Positions 1 through 27,400 of a stretch of 64,000 nucleotides of DNA are shown piece after piece (the stretch's first letter is position 1; every line of letters begins with the position of its first letter). A program made the translations under genes and the position numbers. The notes under the pieces were generated by a model. The model made no database searches, was not told where the DNA came from, and was given only the letters and a program-made list of their open reading frames with translations. Source of the stretch: Synchiropus splendidus (Eukaryota > Chordata > Actinopteri > Syngnathiformes > Callionymidae); the NCBI RefSeq assembly GCF_027744825.2, contig NC_071347.1:10477501-10541500 (forward strand), written 5' to 3'.

Positions 1-247
1 GTCCCCACAGTGACTGTGGGGGTTTTCACACAATGGATTAGGTCTCAGGACAAAGTCAGCGAGGCTCAACAATCTGAGGTGGGAACACAAGCAAACCCAC
101 CTTTAACCTTGGACCAAACTCCACCTGGACAGCCAGACAGTCGGGAAGAAAACTGCTCCATAACAGATGCTGAGGTTCTCAGCCATAACAGCATTACAGT
201 CTGTGATCTGTGTTATTCTCATCGAACAAAGGAGCCTGTTGTGACTG
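1..247 (+). CDS. Possible internal coding exon, unrecognised
   Basis: The reading frame is open from the window edge to 255. A candidate splice acceptor (CCCCACAG) ends at position 10, and a strong donor (GTGAGT) begins at 248. The roughly 80 encoded residues are hydrophilic and rich in Ser, Thr, Gln and Pro, with a short Cys pair (CDLC) near the end. I do not recognise a family. It lies on the strand opposite washc4, beyond the last washc4 exon seen here, so it would belong to another gene or be a chance ORF. Confidence is low because the frame is short and composition alone does not prove coding. Confidence 0.25.
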
Positions 248-1146
248 GTGAGTAATGGCCTTGTAGAGTGTAGTGATAAGCACCAGCCAAACTGAGGTCT
301 TTTTGAGAGTTCCCCACTCCAGTTTGACCCTGCCCCAGGTCACGGTGACCCAAGTCTTGTGATGCATGCCGTCACAGTTATGGGTTGCAAATTATTTCTC
401 TTGCTACTGGCTAATCTTCACCCTGCGTCTTCAGCACGCGCAACACTTTGTATTATAGGATACTGGGACCAGCCCAGATTGTGGTGAATGATCTCGTTTG
501 AGGCCTAAAGGGCCACAAGAGAAACTGTTACGGTTGTGAGGGACTATCATCAAAGAAATATATACATCGTAACAAGGACAAAATGAACCTAAGAAGATGA
601 AACGTAAGAAGTGTAAATATGCCATGAAACCATTTGAAATATTTCATTTTATATCCATTTAATTGGAATATTCAACTATGGACAAGACATTCAAGATGAA
701 AATGTATTTCAAACTATATTTTCAGTATTACTTGAATATATTTTGAGGAACATGAAAAAAACTTTGAAATTTTTTGTCTTAAAACAAGAACATGCTATAT
801 TTACTGCTGAGGTGATGGTGGTGACTAAAAGAGAGAACAAAGAAAAGGCAGCAAAATACAGACATATTAGTTATAATTTACGTCTGATGTCAAACATACA
901 GGCATCAGGCCACATATGGACCCCAGGCTGCACTTTGCCCAGGTCCGGAAAAGGCAGTTAAGCCAAGTGATAGGAAACAAACCAGCTGCTGTCCCGACTG
1001 AACAATGACTTAAAATGGACAGAAACGTCTCTGTTCATGCTAAATCAGAAACAAATATAACGAAGAGTGTGTGTGGAAAGAGGGTGAGAGCTGTAGCAGG
1101 ACGTTTCTCCCCGGCTCACAGATGAGGAAGTGATGAGTGGGGCTAC

Positions 1147-16723
<15,577 letters not shown>

Positions 16724-16739
16724 AATGACAGTGGCAGAG

Positions 16740-16840
16740 GCGCACAGAACAGTTATTAGCGATTTAGAAGCTCAGTCCCATGATGGGTCTCATGATGCTG
16801 TGACTTCGCTAGAGCTCATGGGAAATGTAGTAAATGGAAG
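16740..16840 (-). promoter_or_regulatory. washc4 proximal promoter with ZNF143-type motif
   Basis: About 95-110 bp upstream of the washc4 start codon, the minus strand at 16818-16831 reads ACTACATTTCCCAT. This fits the ZNF143/THAP11 consensus ACTACAnnTCCC, typical of housekeeping promoters. No TATA box is placed convincingly. The motif is read directly; its promoter role is inferred from its position. Confidence 0.5.
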
Positions 16841-16900
16841 TTTACTGAAGTTACAACTGCAGCTTCTGAAAGATCTCCGATGATGTTAAAGTGAAAAGAA

Positions 16901-16909
16901 ATGAGGACA

Positions 16910-16947
<38 letters not shown>

Positions 16948-17011
16948 CACCAATAAACAAATATTATGGTTGTTGTCGTTATTATTATTATTGTTGTTGT
17001 TATTATCATTC

Positions 17012-17084
<73 letters not shown>

Positions 17085-17110
17085 GAGTAGTAGTAGTATT
17101 GTTGTTGTTC
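16901..17110. repeat. ATT/GTT/GTA trinucleotide microsatellites
   Basis: A compound run of AAT, ATT, TTG and GTA triplets from about 16911 to 17108. Both strands stay open through it, giving spurious poly-Asn and poly-Leu ORFs. It lies just upstream of washc4. Confidence 0.95.
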
Positions 17111-17390
17111 TTAGTGATACATAAACACAGAACTTGGGAGCTGGGAAAGGGAATGGACTGGGAGTATATGACCTTTTGCCAAAGCAAAAAAAAATAAATA
17201 AATAAGTGGATAGGCATTAGTCTGAAGGCTATTGTCATTGAGAGGTGATCTGAGTGTTTAGACTAATCCAGGAATGCAAGAACAGTAATCCATTGGTAGC
17301 GTCACTGTTCACATACAGTAGATAAAATAATAAAATGCACAAAACAACAAGCTCTAGTCTGTGACTGATAGGTAAGGACATGCGTGTTTG

Positions 17391-17399
17391 TGTGTGTAT

Positions 17400-17457
<58 letters not shown>
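17391..17457. repeat. (TG)n microsatellite
   Basis: A dinucleotide TG run with a few TA interruptions at its left end, in the intergenic stretch between washc4 and slc41a2. Confidence 0.97.
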
Positions 17458-17458
<1 letters not shown>

Positions 17459-17459
17459 A

Positions 17460-17574
17460 GCATTAATGCAATGTGAAGAGTCTTTCAGAGGGTGACAGAA
17501 GCCACGAGGAAAAGTAACGGTAAGCAGGATCGAGAGAAAACTTGGTCTGTTCTTCAACATTCGAACATTCTGAG
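17460..17574 (+). other. Possible untranslated first exon of slc41a2
   Basis: The first slc41a2 coding exon begins after a splice acceptor at 18350, so an upstream noncoding exon must exist. The sequence ending CATTCTGAG at 17574 is followed by the donor GTAAGA and lies at a fitting distance. This is an inference from one splice signal only. Confidence 0.25.
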
Positions 17575-18178
17575 GTAAGAATTTAAACTTCTTCGTTCTT
17601 GCATATGAGCTTCCATAGTGACGTACTAAAATCTTTCATTGTAACTATGAGTTTAATGTAAGTCTAATGGAGACTAATTTGACTTAATGTTGGTTAAAAA
17701 AGTCTCTGTCCAACCTTATTAGCTTGAAATCATCTCATCTTAGATCACAGGCCTTCTGTGCTTCTGTCTCTTCATTTGTCATCATTTGGTTTCTATTGAG
17801 ACGTTAGATGTGAGTGTAACTTCATCAGTGATCAGATTCTTCAGTGTCACTTCCGCCTACGTGTTTTCTCAAATCTATTGTGGACAACTGGCTTGCATTT
17901 CTTATGGTCTGCTGTACTGTATCTGACATGTTATACAGAGGGTTTGCTATAAAGAGTAATAAATGTTGCAACCCATAAGCATGAGGGAGTCCGAAGCCAG
18001 CTGTGAATTTATAGTTTATACTGCAGTAAAACCTTTTTTTTTTTTTTTCACCTCAACAACATAGGGATTTTAAGTCCATTGTCTGGGTCACACAACGCAA
18101 CCTCAGTTCCATGTAGTGCTTGAGAATGATGCACAAGCAATTTTGACCATCAGATGACTCTGATACAGCCACCCATTG

Positions 18179-18180
<2 letters not shown>

Positions 18181-18246
<66 letters not shown>

Positions 18247-18247
18247 T
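18181..18247. repeat. (CT)n microsatellite
   Basis: A CT run with two TTT interruptions, about 100 bp upstream of the splice acceptor of the first slc41a2 coding exon. Confidence 0.97.
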
Positions 18248-18404
18248 AGCTTAGCTGAAAGCACATTGTGAAAGTATTATGAAGTGTTGGCTAAGTCAAA
18301 CAAATTTTGGTTTCTTATAATATAATTCATACATTCGTTCCTTTTTCCAGATCTGACATCAATAGAAAACATTGAGCGACACGCCCAAAGCTCCAGTCAG
18401 GACT

Positions 18405-21400
18405 ATGGTGGATAAAAAAACAGAGGTGGTGAAGTCAGCTTTATGGAATGTCAGCGAAGACGCCAGATTGAACACCAACTGGCAGACATACGCCCCGTCA
18501 TGTCACACAATTTCACCAATACGTCTTGATGTTGATGAGCCCCGTGAATGCACAGAGACGGACCTGCTTCTGCCCAAAAACCGTCCAAATGGAGGAAGAT
18601 CCCGCAGCTCAACTGACCAACGTGTTCCAAATCATAGCCGAGCGTCGACCGAATCCATCTGCTCCATGGCGCTTCAGATACTGGTGCCGTTTCTTCTAGC
18701 CGGTCTGGGGACGGTGTCTGCTGGGATACTGTTGGATGTGGTTCAGGTGAGCAAACACTTGAAGACCTTGATTCCAATTTTATTAAATCAAACAATACCA
18801 ACGTGACTACAAACATGATTGATTGTGACTATGAATAATATTCCACAGCATACCTTCAAAAATGACCCCAATGTGACCCTACAGTCTTGGTTCCACTTTC
18901 ACAAATGTTTGATTGACGCAAGCTAAATGAATGCAGCTGGGATTTATGTAACCAAAGAGCTGACGGAACAATCCATTGTGCAATCTTGAGGAAAACTTTC
19001 CTCCAAAGGTCTGAGCAAGTTTTGAATTCACTGACAACAAGCAATCCTTTTTTTTCAATTAATTAAATTTATATTTTTACTCGGGACAAAATCATTCTAC
19101 GAACCTCTGTATTCACTGTGCGTCTGTCTTTACTTGCCTCATGCTGACCTCTCGCCTTCTGACTTCCATTGATCTTTAACCATTAGGTGAAACAACCTTG
19201 AATCAGAATCTGGTATCACAGGTGCTTTAATCCTTAGAACACTGTATCCGCATCACAACCAATCCATTTAAAGTGATCCACCAACTCGTCCTCACTGTCC
19301 ACTGCATGGCAGTGTTGTGAGACCCTCTTGCACCTTGCAGACTCAGGTGCGGTCCTCCTCCATGGTAGTTTGCATTAAGTTTAAGGAGCAGCAGCATTTC
19401 AGCGACGATGCCAGATGATTCTGGAGGATCTAACGTGAGAATGGTTAACACATAGTATGTACAATATCAAGGACATGAATATCGAAGGTAAGAAATTTTA
19501 TCCATATCGTTCGGTCCACCTATTAAGATCAATAATACACGTCAATAAAATATTAAAAAGGAGACAACACCTTCACGAGAACATATCGTGTTCTACTACA
19601 TAAGACAAGACTTAAAAGCAGAAGTATTACATTCATATATGCAGGTTCCCATAGGTCTTGTGGGGTGAGGCTCAGTCAGTGACCCTGTCCAGTACCAGTG
19701 TCACCTCTGGTTGCACCCCTATTTTTTTATTTTATTTTTTGTGTTACGATTGCTCACTGGAGTTTGTAGATTAATTTTGCCCATAATAATTAGCAGTATA
19801 TTGGCTGTATTCTGGGTCAGCACTGCAGCGATACATGCTGGTTGTTTGTTTAAAAAATAAAAGGTGATTTAAAAGTGGACACAGGTGCGAAAACAATAGC
19901 GCAAAATAACAAGTGCTCAAACTCAGTCTGCTGCTGTGGTGGATAAATAAAGCTCTCCCACGTGTCATTCACAACCCTGCAGGAAACTCTCTGGAGACTG
20001 CAGAGAGAATCCTGAAGTCGAGTTGAGAAAATGAAAAGGGCTTTCATTTTTTTCCCCAAAGTTTAGCTTGTGATGAGAGCACATCAGGCCCTTTCAAATA
20101 TTCGCTGTTGACACTTTCCAAAACATTCTACATGGCGGAGCGCTTCATTGTGTTCATATCCCAGCACCTGGTTCTTTACAACAAAGCACATAAAAACTAA
20201 CAAGACAATGATTTTACAGATGTTAATGTTAAAAAGACATTATTCTTAGAACATTTAGAGGTGAACAGCTGCTGAGTATGATAATATGATGACAGTGTAC
20301 TGTGTGTATGATCAAGCTCATGTAAATCACTGGTGTTGCACAGAGGACTGGGTCGGCATTGAAAGGCGGATAAATACAAGTGTCCACCGACTCCACGTAA
20401 ACCGCGGGAGCAGTTATCTCGCTGCATCAGGCTCTCTATGTCTTCGAGAGCAGCGTATCTCCTCAGTATTACCCTTAACACGTCCCTCAATCTCAGTCAT
20501 AGGGCCTTATTATTCGTTTGGCCTTGTGTCACATGAGTGTAACATATTTAATCGGGCCGCCCCTGATGTGTGCCTCAATATTGGCATCCAAATTTTTTGC
20601 GATTTTGGTTGTTTCTTGCCGGCACCCCCAACCAATTGAATAGATTAAAGCATTAAACAGCATAACTGCAGTGTCATTATGCAGTTCATGAAGGATCCCT
20701 ATTGGAGTCTATTCAAAGCTGCAGTACAAGGTGCCGGTTTGTGTCCGACGTATAATATCAAACGAAATAAGGTTGTTTTCTTGCGTTTTTGACAACCAAA
20801 CAATTATCCCAAAAGATTGTGATAATACCAGTTTAGTTAAGGACTGCCTGAATCCTGGCGCTCCTCCGTCCGCTGCTGGGCCAATATTGGACCCATCACC
20901 TCCAGTTTCATGGATGAAAAACTAAGTTCACTAACAGCAATAATGACCCAGCACTGACCTCCGTCGTCGCTTCACTGATGATCGAATGTCAGGGGGTCGA
21001 CAGTTCAAGCTATGGAGGAGCGATATGTTTTGGGAAAGATTCTGATTTTCATTTGTTGTTAATTTTCCAGTCCTACTGTCAGTGTCAGAATGTGACAGTC
21101 ACGTGATGAACCTGTGTAACGTGGCGCCCGCCGCACTGGTGCGATTGTATTTATTTATTTATTTGTTTTTACATGGCTCATGCCACTGCCCCAATAACGC
21201 CACCCGAGCCAGATGTCCGGTTCACCTGGACCTAAAACCACTGCCCACAATGCTGATCTTTTATTATACCTAGGGGTTAGGCCTGAATGATTTTGGATTT
21301 TGGATTTTTAGAGTCAATTTGACTTTAAGAGTGTTGCAAATCACCATCATTTTATTTTACAATCTCATAAAAACAAAATACATGAACATGCTTCAATTGG

Positions 21401-24400
21401 AAATCACAGTTCATAGAGATGCTGCCGAGCTGACTGCATGTCTTGACGTATGAATTTTCAGTTGTTCATAGTGAGATCATTGTTAGATAAACAGAGAATG
21501 GTTCCTGTTGTGTGAACATGCACTCAAACAACTTAGTCCCTGGAAAGGTTTTAGGATGTAATATAGTTCCTGCATTGCGAAATCAGCTAAAGCCTGTTGA
21601 GGCAAATGAGAGTGTCATGTCTTTTTCATTGGAAAAGAACTATCCTAAAACAGAGGCCTCTGATGCCTGCAAAAACAGTGCACTATTGTTTTTAATACAG
21701 TGAGACTTGCTCTGGCATCTGGCCTGAGTAAATATCTTGCATAATTTTTGTTGGGGGTGGCGGTTGTGTGGGCTCATTTAACGGCTACAATCCAACACTT
21801 CCACAGTTACACTCTTCAGAAATGTTTTTTTCATAGCAGTAATGAATTTATACTTATGCTCAGGGCTCTGAAATCCAGAACCTCATTTGAAATTGGTTGC
21901 TTTTCTCAAACTCATCCAGGTTTCAGTGATTGTAGTTTTTCCACCACAAGGTGCCTATTAAGCGGCAAAATTTCTGCTCAAATGGCAACTTTTGCAGTGA
22001 ACGCATTTGCAAAACATTGGAGACCGACTGAAAACCTACTATTTTTATACAAAAAAGGGTTGTATAAAAAGTCACATGATCAATTACACAGCATTTTTTA
22101 TCAGATATAATTCAAATGAGTAATAAAGATAAGGCAGGGGAATAACCAAGGCAGATGAATCTGTCGTATTTAGTCGCATCCCTCTGTTCTTTTGCTGATG
22201 TCTGAGAGAGTCAGGCATGACCGTCTGTGAGATTCGATCACTAAAGAAAAACATTTTGTTCTTCACATTATGCCAAATGATTGTCAAGAGAATGAAGATG
22301 CAACTATAGTTCAAATGGATTGAAGCTCTTAAGTCGCTAAAATATTCCCAATCTACTTCTTAAAGGTGGATTAAGCATTCAAATGAACTCAAGAGGTTCT
22401 AAGGTTTAAGTGATGATGCTAGAAAGAAATCAACCTGTATAGCTGTCTTGAAGAACTCTCCAATAAGGAGAGTCCAAGAAGTGAACTTCAGGGGGTATAA
22501 GTGGCTCAGTTGAGAAGGGGTGAGGGTCCAGGGAGCCTGGTGTAAAGCCAGAGAGGTGGGACCAAAATCCCCTGACCAAAGGCAAAGATCACTGCTGGTC
22601 GGCATATACCCTTTACGTAACAGCTGCTGTCGTCGGGTTTAGGTTTTCAAGGTTTCGTGTACAAGGCGATTGGCTATAATATAAGCCGTCCCTAGTTCCG
22701 AGCACACTACCTCCCTTTGCCTCTCCGGTAAAGGGCCCCTCGGGTGGTCAATTCAGTCAGCCTCTTGTTGCGGACACGGTTCTAAGACTATAATAAGTGT
22801 ATCAACTTTACCTTATTATATTAGTGAGTAGTGTCGGCGCTTCACTGAGCGGGTTATTTAATTAGCCCGACCTGTTAAGAAACAGGTTCTTGACCTTACA
22901 ATGCTACACCTCTTACCGTAGTCTCTTTACTTAACTTCGTTTAGGGACTCATGATCGGATCCTCAATCCATTCCTTCTAAATAACATATTTCCCCATAAC
23001 TGCCTAAAACTACCACCTTATCATTGCCACAATAATTCAGGATGGAATAATGCTACCATGTGAGACATTCACTACATGTGCAACAGGAGGAAATCAAACA
23101 ATAACTCACCTATAACCCAATTGATGGTAGTATAGGAGCCAGTTGATTCTTTAGTAGTCAGGGATCAACGCCGTTGTGCCTTTTCAGTACTTAATTCGTA
23201 CTCAATTTTATTATGTTTTTGTTACAAAAGTATTTCTTCAAAAAATTAATAAAAGGATAGTAAAAACTACAAAATCAATCAAGAATAATAAAATCCATAA
23301 ACTCAAGGGTATTGCCAGACGCTGATACCCAACAGTATCAAAAGTACCACCAGACGCTGGTACTAGTACATATACTTCAAAAACCATATAATCAAAATAC
23401 ATGCAATAAAAAGAATTAAATCAAAAAATGATAAGAGAACAATAAAAATGAGTTAAATCAAATAGTCTGAGAGCAAATAGCAAGAGCACCGTCCCAAGTT
23501 AAGATACGAGACCTTACTGCAGACAGATGCAGGCGAAAAGCCAAAGAGCAAGACCTCAGTGTCACATCTCCGAGCGTTTATATAGCAACACACATGGCCT
23601 TGAAGACATACCGATGTCCGTTTCCCATGCCCAGGTGATAAATCATATCTAGTTTTTCCACAGATCGCCTTGAAGCCATGCCCTTAAAAGGATCGCGTGT
23701 TTCGGTGATTGATCATATTAGTGTCATTTACATCAGCACTTGCGTCAGCATTTGCGTCAATTATGCCCGGTTTACCATATTAGGTCAACACATCTGCGTC
23801 AGCACGTGCGTTTACAAGTTAAATCTAAGTTCAAGACACCCACCTGCACATGAGTTCAAACGTTCACGCTTACAAGGTCATTCTAAGTTCAGAACACACA
23901 GCTGTTCGTGAGTTCAAACGTTCACGGTCAAAAGCATACAGGTTCACTAAAGTTCAAACATCAAAATCAATGATAAAAATCAGAAATAATATCAAATATT
24001 ATTTAGCAGGTTTTGATTATAATATTTTCGATATTCCAGTATATACAACAGCTGCCAAAGTCAGTTCGGTTGGAGATTAGCTTAGTTCCTTATTTTTTGT
24101 GTCCTGAATCATATCATGTTGGCCACTGTACACTCTCTGTAGCTGAATCTTTTTCGAGTATTTCTGCATTTTCCTTTGTACTTGGAGAGAAAAGTGAGTT
24201 GCTTTCCACAGAATCATCAAAATACATAACTGACTGCTCCAAAGATGGAAAGCAGCTCATGACCCGATGACATTGCTTCACTTTTGTGTTTTAAAGAGAT
24301 ATTCTTAACTCCAACTCCAGTGAAACATACTATGCTCTGACATTAACCTCTGGTGAACCATATCTCTCTGTCTGTCTCTGTCCTTTCATTACAATATATC

Positions 24401-27400
24401 ATTAGACTTGGTGTGTGTTGCACTGTGGGCTCCCTGGACTGCCAATATGGTGTCCTTCTCTTTCAGCCACAGCCAATGGCTGCTCTGATTCCTACTTCAT
24501 CCAGTAGCCTAGCAGTTGAACGACTTGTCATCCATGGAAAACCTGAATAGAGGAAGACTCATCCTAGTCTTCAGATATTCCCTTCCACCCATCCTCTGGA
24601 AGACCCGATTATTAATTTCTAAAAGTCAGCGTAAAAGCTTGTTGGGATATTGTTCAGCCTGCCAGTATGCCAACCTCCCAGCATCGCCATTCTGTGTTGC
24701 GATGCAGAATTGGAGGTCTTCAAAATGGGCTTGTGATGCCCCCTGGGACTTGAAAAATGTTGTTGTAGTTTGACCATGGCACGTCACGAGGCACTGACTT
24801 AAAGGCATTGGCCAGGTCGAGGAACACCACACACAGATCTTCCTTTTACTTCTTGCCTAATTGTATCTGGTTACATTTTTGTTTGAGGCATCTTGGGAAG
24901 CCCTATCCCTCACTTCTTCACTGAGGAGTTAATAAAGTTGTTCTTTAGTTCAACACCTTAGTGTCTTTGGGCCTAAATGTAGAAGAAAACCTAACCTTCA
25001 GCATCCAGCAAGTTGGACTGTTGGAACTGGTGGGTGGTATGTTGCCTTCTTCCCAAGGTAGTTTCATCATTTTCCTCAGATTCTTCACAACACCTAAAAG
25101 GTTCTAGTAGAGCCTGTTTGAAAAAGTGTTTGGGCCTGAGCTGCTGCCATTCTTCCACATTTTATCATTGTTTCAACCTCTTTCCACGTTGCAAAGGTCT
25201 GATGTCCCACTGTTGTTCAGATGGGTGGATGGTGGCACGTCCTTTGGGATGAAGGTGTGTGCCGTATGCCTTTAATGCTCTTCGATTTTGCTCACTGGAA
25301 CTTTGAGTGTCCCGGCTTTATCCTTGACATAGAGGTCCAGGGTGAAAAAGAAGGCTGCCGTGGTTCTTTGTTTCTTGTTGTGTTGCTCTCGGCTATTGCC
25401 CTCCACAGTGGGCATGTCAAAGCTTTCCATGTTGATACTTTTTATTTCTGAACAACTTGTTGGCTCTCTATTGGCAGTGGCATAAACAATAATAAAAAAA
25501 TTGAATCTGACTAAAAGTAAATGTATAAACAATGATCATTTTTCAAATGAGTCGAGAAACAACCATGCTCTCTTCAAAGACACCTCACAAATAGCTTCAT
25601 TTTGCCAATTATGTGGTCCGGCCAGCGGGGTATACACTTCTCAGGGCGTCGAGTCGGGAGCGGAAGAAACCACAGAAGTAGCGGGATACAAGCTTTTTTT
25701 TATTCCACATCAGCGTAACATCATCTCTTCGCTTGACATCGCTCAGTATCAAATTGTTCAAAGTACAGACACATTAAGTAGGGGCTGGATCAAGGGCGCT
25801 CCTTGTACCAGATACATCGTCACAAACATGCATATCCACGTTTGACCTTCTGGCTGAATCATAAGAGCTTCTGGCATCTCCAGACAAAACAGACATTCCT
25901 GTCTTCACCCCAAGGTAGCCATCTCTGGCGAATTTGGAATACAGAGTGTGTAGATATCTGTTAAACATTCCATTGGTCCTGAAAAACAAGTTATCCTTGT
26001 AACTCTAATGACACAGGTCAAATTATTCCACAACATATCCCCCCTTCGTGGGTCTTAGACCCACACACCGAATTTAGCAAACTATCCCATTTTATTTTAC
26101 TGAAGATTATTTAGTACTGTAACAGAGCAGTGACAATATACTGGATGTAAGAATGTAGAAAATGTTAACTACATGATTAGTATAGCTGAAGTTAGTTCAA
26201 TTGGTTTACTGCTGTCTGGTTAAATAAAAATCTCAACCGCGCGCATTGTTAGTACCCGTCGCAGGAAAATGTTAGTCAGTTCGCTTCCGGAAGCGTCAAA
26301 AGTTTTCCCGAATTGTACTCTTTGTACTAATTTGAACTTTCTTGAAATCATTTTGAACTTGTAAAACCCGAACACATAGATTGAATGCAAAATTAACCAA
26401 AAACAATGTGTGAACATAAACAATATGATGAATTAGAACACATGGTTATGCAATCATATTACAGGACAATGAAACATAATGAACACCAAACAATAAAAAT
26501 GGTACTACCTAAATGGTATTCTCTTTTTTTTATGGAAGTCTGTTTTCTTTTTTGTTGCTTCTTGTCATAGGTGAGACTCCCCCCCCCCCCCCCCCCCCTT
26601 TTTTTTTTTTTTTTAAGTAATTATACCAGCAAAGAAACATAAGATCATGATTTAAACACATTTGTAATGTAATCATAACAACACCTCATTCTTCAGTCAC
26701 GTCTGGAGTATGATGAGAGTCCTCCAATTAATCAGGTGATGGGTACAGATGTGGTCTCTCAGTCACCACGAGAGCCAGTTGTTCAGCAGGCATCATGTTC
26801 AGCATCTGTGTGTTCCAAAGTCCCGTCGTGACTGCTAACTGCTTCTCGATCATTCGCAGACACACTTTCCTCATCATGGGTACGATGCAACATGCCACAA
26901 GAAAAATGACAATTAGTATGAATGCAGCACTTCTGCAAAAAATGCTCCCCATTTTCCTAGATGTCCATCTACCCAATCCCAGGCCCAACTTTTAGCCCCT
27001 GCATGCTCTTTTATCTCATTTTTTAAATCTCTTTTAAAAGTTTATCCATTGCAATGGCAAATGTTCCATCAGGCGCGGTGTTGTTAGGAATGTAAGTGCA
27101 ACACTGATCTCCAAACATGTGACACACACCACCTTTTTCTGCTAGTAACCAATCTAACACCTGACGATTTTGTAACACCATTTTACTAGTTTCATGCAGT
27201 TGTTCTCCCAGTAGTTTAAGTATTTCATAAGTATGGTTTGTGTATCTCTGCGCATTATAGTAAATATAATTAATCCAATCCACATTCTTATTAATTTGTA
27301 AGACAAATGTTAAAATCTGAATCTAAAATTCCGCAAATGGTATTCTCCATCGCATATTTCCATTATTTTTCTGTTCCCACGTCCCTGAGGTCATTGCACC

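Noticed and set aside
16816..17238. Long poly-Asn / poly-Leu reading frames on both strands
   Set aside because: They are translations of ATT/GTT/GTA microsatellites; the same holds for 34338-34553.
18451..18816. 121-codon minus-strand ORF
   Set aside because: Antisense shadow of the first slc41a2 coding exon.
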